Assembly (NCBI GenBank): GCA_015501055.1
Contig: JADNYV010000926.1
Location: forward strand, 1 to 12,608
DNA length: 12,608 nucleotides
Reading direction: 5' to 3'
DNA from: Mucidula mucida
Lineage: Eukaryota > Basidiomycota > Agaricomycetes > Agaricales > Physalacriaceae
Shown here piece after piece: positions 8,598 through 12,608 of this stretch. A program made the position numbers and the translations under genes. The notes beneath the pieces are model-generated. The model was not told the origin of the DNA and made no database searches. It worked only from the letters and a program-made list of their open reading frames with translations. Position 1 is the first letter of the stretch. Each line of letters opens with the position of its first letter.

Positions 8598-10394
8598 TCA
8601 CATGTTCGCCCAACGGTCCATCATTGCGGCAAAAGCTTGGTGTGCCCATCCCCGTTACTGGATCCCAGCCCGGAACTGCTCTGAACCCGCCTGTACCGCA
8701 TCCTGGATTGCCTCCGCTGTGATGTCATGCAACGCGTTCTTGAACGAAGAATGATACAGCTTTGATAATAAAGGTAAGCTCGCTCGTCTCACTTTCAAAG
8801 AAACCGAACAGACCGATGGATTGACGAATCCTACAGGCGTTTTTCCATTCGCGATCCGGGCGTCGTTGATTAGAGTAAAGATGCCTCCCACAACGGGTGC
8901 GGATGCCGATGTTCCATAGACCAAGCTAAATTGGCCATTAACCGCGACGACATAATTTGCTCTGCCACAATCAAATCCAGCTATCTACGTGGAAAACGGA
9001 GACTAAACTAACCCATTCGCGGAGATATCAGGATACGCGCGTGTCTATGTTTTGCGCTAGTCAGATTGCAGCCTGCTCGTCGGACGGAACTAGACATACC
9101 CCCGTGTATTCCACCGATATCCGGGAGCGCTGCCATACTGTACGCTAGATGAATAGGTTTTTGAGATAGTCGTTGACGAGGGTGCTCTGATAACTCGGCA
9201 TAGGGAAAACGTTTGAAAAGCCTCCGCCGCTGTAGATGACTTTTTCGCATGCTTGTTCGACGTAACGCGCATTGTCTGGCGAGGGTGTTGTCGCATTCGA
9301 GGATTCCTGCGAGTTGGGATATGGTGGGTGCGAGGTAACCATCGTCGCACCGACACTAGTGACCCAAGGGCAGCTGCTGGGAAACGACGGATTGAAACGC
9401 TTCCCTCGATACGTTTCGTAACCTATCTGAAGCCTCAGCGATATCCGGCAGTGTCGTAGAGCTCAAGGATCTTACCATGGTCATCAAGACATAGGTTATC
9501 ATTCCCTTTGTCGAGTCAGTGTCTTTTTTGTACTTGAGCTGCGCGTCAACTGACCTGCGACACCGGAATCTCCCAGAGGAATATAAACGGTGACGCCCAT
9601 CAGTCCGAGCTTCGCTGAACGATCGTCAATCTCATCATTGCACATTGATTTCGCCACGGCTTACCGTATTCCAAACACTGCCGTTCCATATATTTGGCGC
9701 TCAGTTCAGCCTCATTGTAACCGTACGACGTGGAAATCACATTCGCTGGCTTGCTCGTACCGCAATCAGGCGGACCTCCGACAAGTTAGCTTTCCAACAC
9801 ATGTCCTCTCACGAAGACCTACCCGTGTAGCCCCCAGTGTTCGAATCCGGGTATATCGCGTCGTAATTCGGATCATCTCCTCCGCAAAAGGACGCGTCCA
9901 GTGCGTCCAGGAAGTTGTTGAATGACGCGCCTACCCCTTGTCAGTCCTACAAAGCACAATCTCCTGAAATACTCACCAATCTGCAGATCTCCGACTTGGT
10001 AAAGCGTGACCGGCTGTTTACTCGAAACTATTTCCATTCCGTACTGGAGGTCCAAATTTGACTCGCCATTGTAATTGAAGCTGCGAGAGTTGGTCTGGAC
10101 AAATCCTCCGTCGATCCCCACGACGATTGGTGACAGGCCGCGATAGAAGCCCTCGTCTGCGGAGAAGTTGCCGAAGAAGTCGTCAAGGTCAGATTGGACG
10201 AATGCTTGTGGCGTGTATTCGACTGGCATTAAAACGTTAGATGCTGCAGTTAGCGAAGGGAGAGCCATACCGATTCCGTAGGAGTTCTTTTCTACTGCCG
10301 CGGGCTCGTATATGATGCCATACAACGATCGCAAGCACACAGGCGTGGTATGTGTGGTGCAGTCATCCAGCTGTTTTAGAATCTGAGTGATATT
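8598..10394 (-). pseudogene. S53 tripeptidyl peptidase (sedolisin), catalytic domain, 5'-truncated and frameshifted
   Basis: This is a nearly whole catalytic domain of a secreted S53 peptidase. Exons can be followed with GT-AG introns: 10394-10271, 10222-9977, 9930-9823, 9775-9665, 9614-9555, 9505-9476, 9426 to about 9090, a short exon near 9040-9010, 8961-8814 and 8759-8598 (TGA). Landmarks in order are PVCLRSLYG, VEYTPQAF, GESNLD (catalytic Glu and Asp), YQVGDL, FNNFLDALDASFC, VISTSYGYNEAELS, GDSGVAG (oxyanion Asp), [54 protein letters not shown] (catalytic Ser) and [12 protein letters not shown]. Signal peptide and pro-domain are absent: homology ends at 10394, where an unrelated plus-strand gene begins. 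Frame breaks occur near 9158-9162, 8711-8717 and 8631-8634, probably near 9414, and as a compensated pair at 9572-9585. Without a pro-domain and with these breaks, a working enzyme is unlikely. Confidence 0.85.
10008..10394. repeat. Direct repeat, right copy (S53 peptidase segment)
   Basis: This matches 1-385 in the same orientation about 10 kb away, with five substitutions and two extra A bases. Its right edge coincides with the point where the peptidase gene is cut. In the left copy the homologous gene continues normally past this point into the pro-domain. Confidence 0.95.
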
Positions 10395-10868
10395 ACGCCC
10401 CACGCCTACCATCCAAGTTTTCTGGACTTAAATGTTATACCAACTCGCAAGGATGGAGCAGATGGGGAGAGCGACGACGAGGACGGCGAACTTGTTCAGT
10501 ATTGTGTGGCTTGGTCCGAAGTCCAAGACGATGACGGTAACCCGTTCATCATATTCTGCGTCCACCAGGGTGAGGTCGCCGTCTTCATCGGGAAGAAGGA
10601 CAACGAGGGCTCCGAGTTTCATCTGAGCGAAGCAGAAAAGCGCCTCCTGGGGATTGGGTGCTCGAAAAGGGAAGTCAGGGAAATGAATGGCATCGAGATA
10701 CCCAAGCCTAAGCCCACCCCACCGCTGCACGAGAAGAAGAGACAGATGCCACAGGGAGCAGGGAGCTCTCAAGGTGCATCGAAGAAGGCGAAAGATGAAA
10801 GCATTGGCAATCCCGGTGGACGACAGAATCGGAAGAAGAAGGGGAAGGGGAAGGGAGGGAAAAAGTGA
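10395..10868 (+). pseudogene. 3' end of an unrecognised gene with a Lys-rich tail
   Basis: A single open frame runs from the junction at about 10395 to TGA 10866-10868 (157 codons) with no start codon of its own near the left edge. It reads as an acidic stretch (ADGESDDEDGELVQYC), a globular part with alternating hydrophobic residues (NPFIIFCVHQGEVAVFIGKK, then FHLSEAEKRLLG) and a Pro/Lys linker. It ends in a very basic tail of repeated Lys and Gly (about the last 20 residues), which resembles a nuclear or nucleolar signal. I recognise no family. Codon usage and composition favour real coding. The 5' part seems lost at the junction with the minus-strand peptidase. If upstream exons exist elsewhere, this would be a displaced 3' exon. 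Confidence 0.55.
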
Positions 10869-11509
10869 TCTCTTCTCAAGTTTATTGATATATTGTGTAT
10901 ATACCCTTCATAATGTAGGCTTTATTAGAATCGTAGTGTGAACGTTTTGAAGTTTTGGAGATGGGAGTAGGTATACGGTGTGTAGGTAAGAATATCAAGT
11001 GCAGACTCTTTGCCTGCTGAACGTACAGAAGCAAGTCTAGGACCCGACTGAGTCTCTGTACTTAGTACTTGATGACCAAGATTCGGCAGGCGCGACGATG
11101 TTTTCTTTGCGGGGAAGGAAGAACGGCATGAGATTTCTTCTCGCGGAAGCGTTGGCTGCTATTCGGCTGTCTATTGGAGGTTCCGGGTGGGGATAGCTAT
11201 TCAACTCAATACGCCGCACTTAGCTGAATGATAACGCTATTTATTCACCAGGTTGAGGGCAAAAGCAGGAGTGTTGTTAGTTTTAGGCCCTCCGAAAAGT
11301 TGAACAAGACCCTCTGTTCGCAACGATCCGGCGCGTCGTATCCGGATCGTTGTCGTAGTGTTGTTTGTTTCGTCGCCCGACCCAAGCAGCCGCTCAACTA
11401 GGTCCCAGGAAACTTCACTAGAACTCCGACTCGTAGGGTGTTCAATCTTTCTCATAAGAAGTGTCTGAATGAGATTCACGCATGTAGCTGTGGATACACC
11501 GGAAAATCT
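10869..11509. other. Stretch without a recognised gene
   Basis: The left part is AT-rich 3' flank of the Lys-rich gene (runs of TATTGATATATTGTGTATAT). A minus-strand frame at 11237-11479 stays open downstream of the GMC fragment but shows no GMC features. The hairpin at 11321-11352 lies within it. A short plus-strand frame at 11098-11193 has no recognisable product. Confidence 0.45.
11321..11352. repeat. Hairpin, 11-bp perfect stem
   Basis: CAACGATCCGG (11321-11331) and CCGGATCGTTG (11342-11352) are exact reverse complements with a 10-base loop. There is no following T or A run as in a bacterial-type terminator, and a fungal nuclear gene would not use one. It may be a binding dyad or a small element remnant. 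Confidence 0.6.
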
Positions 11510-11707
11510 GGCTTCAGCTAAACGAGCCGTAACAGGCCCACCGCCAGCACCTTATTCAGGATGTGTTTGGCGCGACGTCATACCAGAAAGCAGACGCGGA
11601 TACCTGACCCGACAACTATATAGTCATCCGCGGCGTCGGGGCATTGAGCCTGCCAGGCAAGGGGAAAGAAATGAAAGAGCGGCAAGGATAGAGAGCGACG
11701 AGAACAT
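11510..11707 (-). pseudogene. Secreted GMC oxidoreductase, N-terminal fragment
   Basis: ATG at 11707 (minus) begins a typical signal peptide (MFSSLSILAALSFLS). After a one-base frame break in a C4 run (11661-11664, plus-strand G4), the FAD-binding start of a glucose-methanol-choline oxidoreductase follows: QCPDAADDYIVVGSG, then, across a GT-AG intron (11551-11603), AGGGPVTARLAEA. This is the GxGxxG dinucleotide-binding motif that opens these flavoenzymes (aryl-alcohol oxidase and cellobiose dehydrogenase relatives), which in wood- and litter-decay fungi supply H2O2 or act on sugars and alcohols. The likeness stops at about 11510, before the ADP-ribose-binding Glu. The remaining 500 or more residues are absent from the window, so this is a remnant. 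The family call rests on about 30 residues. Confidence 0.6.
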
Positions 11708-12225
11708 TGCAAAGTTCAAAGGGCTGTTGAGCTGCGTTAGTTCCTCTTAAATCTATGCGGCATTAGATCTGTCAATGCTCAAGAGCATGTAGTGTTGCCA
11801 CGAGGCGATGTCAGAACTGCTCATTGACTTCGACGCGAGATCAGAGCGATTTCTTGCCTTGATCAAGTAGTTGGTAATTGAAACGTGCCACCGTCGGCCG
11901 GCATGCTGCCTGCTTCCGAACAGCTATCCAACCGCTGCCCGTTGCACAACGCACATTTTGCAAAGCTCTGCAATTGTAAATGAAACTGCTGGTAACGAAT
12001 CACATCAACGCCATTTGATGGCGGTGAGGACAGGGGACAAGCCGAAAATGCATAACGCTCAACGCACTAGGACCTAATAAGAATTCAATCGCAGTTTTTT
12101 TATCGCGTCCAGGCTGTACGAACCACGACCCAAGTAAAAACACTCTAGAGCACGCCAATCAATGGTTGATGCTTCGAGTGTGGCAAGCACCGCAATGCTG
12201 AGATAACAGCTCGTTTATGGATAGA
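11708..12225. other. Stretch without a recognised gene
   Basis: This lies upstream of the GMC fragment and downstream of the aminotransferase. Only short frames occur and none has a recognisable product. No repeat or RNA gene was seen. Confidence 0.5.
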
Positions 12226-12608
12226 TTACTTGCATACGACACCCCAGTCATCCCAATGCACTTTTCCTTCTTGTATATCAACGATGCGGCGCCAGAGCGC
12301 CGATCCTACAGGCCCAGGCCGCCCTCAAATGTCGGGAACATCAAGTCACCCTCATCATGCCCAATCTTACCCACTGGAGCGACAATCACAGCTGTTCCTA
12401 CCACGAACGACTCCAGGAGTTTACCCTCCTTGGACCAAGCCTTGAGGTCAGTCATGGTCACTCTCCTCTCCACGGCGTGCGTCTTCGGTAGACCTTCAAA
12501 GATCGCACTTTCCTCGTGCCCTTGCACAAAGCAAGACAAGACATCCGAGTAACGCCCGGGGAGGATAGTCCCATCCAGTTCGGGCGTGAAGACATCTATG
12601 CCGTCGTC
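12226..12608 (-). CDS. Branched-chain amino acid aminotransferase, C-terminal part (one frameshift)
   Basis: On the minus strand a single exon enters from the right edge and encodes the C-terminal part of a PLP-dependent (fold type IV) branched-chain aminotransferase, which interconverts Leu, Ile and Val with their 2-oxo acids using glutamate/2-oxoglutarate. Landmarks are VFTPELDGTILPGRYSDVL, ERRVTMTDLKAW, the active-site loop GTAVIVAPVGKIG, and FEGGLG. The frame then meets TAG at 12306-12308. In the next frame the expected ending continues (ALWRRIVDIQEGKVHWDDWG) to TAA at 12226-12228. One C missing from a short C run at about 12309-12313 explains the break, so the gene may be intact in the organism. 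The PLP-binding Lys lies beyond the window. Cytosolic or mitochondrial location cannot be told without the N-terminus. Confidence 0.85.

Noticed and set aside
9838..9850. GTTCGAATCC, like the T-loop of a tRNA
   Set aside because: It encodes part of the peptidase exon (PDSNTGGY) on the minus strand, and no matching acceptor stem or anticodon arm was found around it.
10396..10412. Start codon giving the right peptidase copy its own N-terminus (MVGVGR before NITQ)
   Set aside because: The residues before NITQ match no S53 pro-domain, and the opposite strand reads on as the Lys-rich gene, so this is the junction and not a start.

Overview
The window looks like nuclear DNA of a mushroom-forming basidiomycete (Agaricomycetes). 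Nearly every gene is cut by 40-60 nt GT-AG introns, two very short exons occur, and the gene families present (S53 tripeptidyl peptidase, FAD2-type desaturase, ING PHD finger, GMC oxidoreductase, branched-chain aminotransferase) fit that group. The species cannot be named from sequence alone. No rRNA, tRNA, CRISPR array or complete transposon was seen.

Layout, left to right. 1-765 (minus): 5' part of an S53 tripeptidyl peptidase gene, with a pro-domain and the start of the catalytic domain, frameshifted and running off the left edge. 766-1151 (plus): 3' part of an ING-type gene encoding a complete PHD finger, joined head-to-head to the peptidase. 1344-1478: a possible 44-residue Gly/Tyr-rich protein. 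1551-1613 and 2200-2262: a 63-bp inverted duplicate. 2156-2789 (plus): a three-exon hypothetical gene. 2956-4553 (minus): an intact seven-exon gene for a 423-residue protein with three C-terminal zinc-finger modules. 4554-6047: no convincing gene, but several hairpins. 6048-8027 (minus): an intact 14-exon membrane fatty acid desaturase of 435 residues with all three histidine boxes. 8598-10394 (minus): a second S53 peptidase copy, lacking the pro-domain and carrying several frameshifts. 10395-10868 (plus): the 3' end of an unrecognised Lys-rich protein gene, again joined head-to-head to the cut peptidase. 11510-11707 (minus): the first residues of a secreted GMC oxidoreductase. 12226-12608 (minus): the C-terminal part of a branched-chain aminotransferase with one frameshift.

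The central zinc-finger and desaturase genes read cleanly through about 2.6 kb of spliced coding sequence. The flanks are mosaic: two peptidase copies share a 385/387-bp block about 98% identical, both are cut at their 5' side, and each is fused to the 3' part of a different plus-strand gene. Most frame breaks lie in short homopolymer runs. This means either recent duplication and rearrangement with pseudogene decay, or draft-assembly chimerism with homopolymer errors; the sequence alone cannot decide. No operon-like logic links the genes. Inferred roles are secreted proteolysis (peptidase), membrane lipid unsaturation (desaturase), transcription or chromatin (zinc finger, PHD) and amino acid metabolism (aminotransferase).
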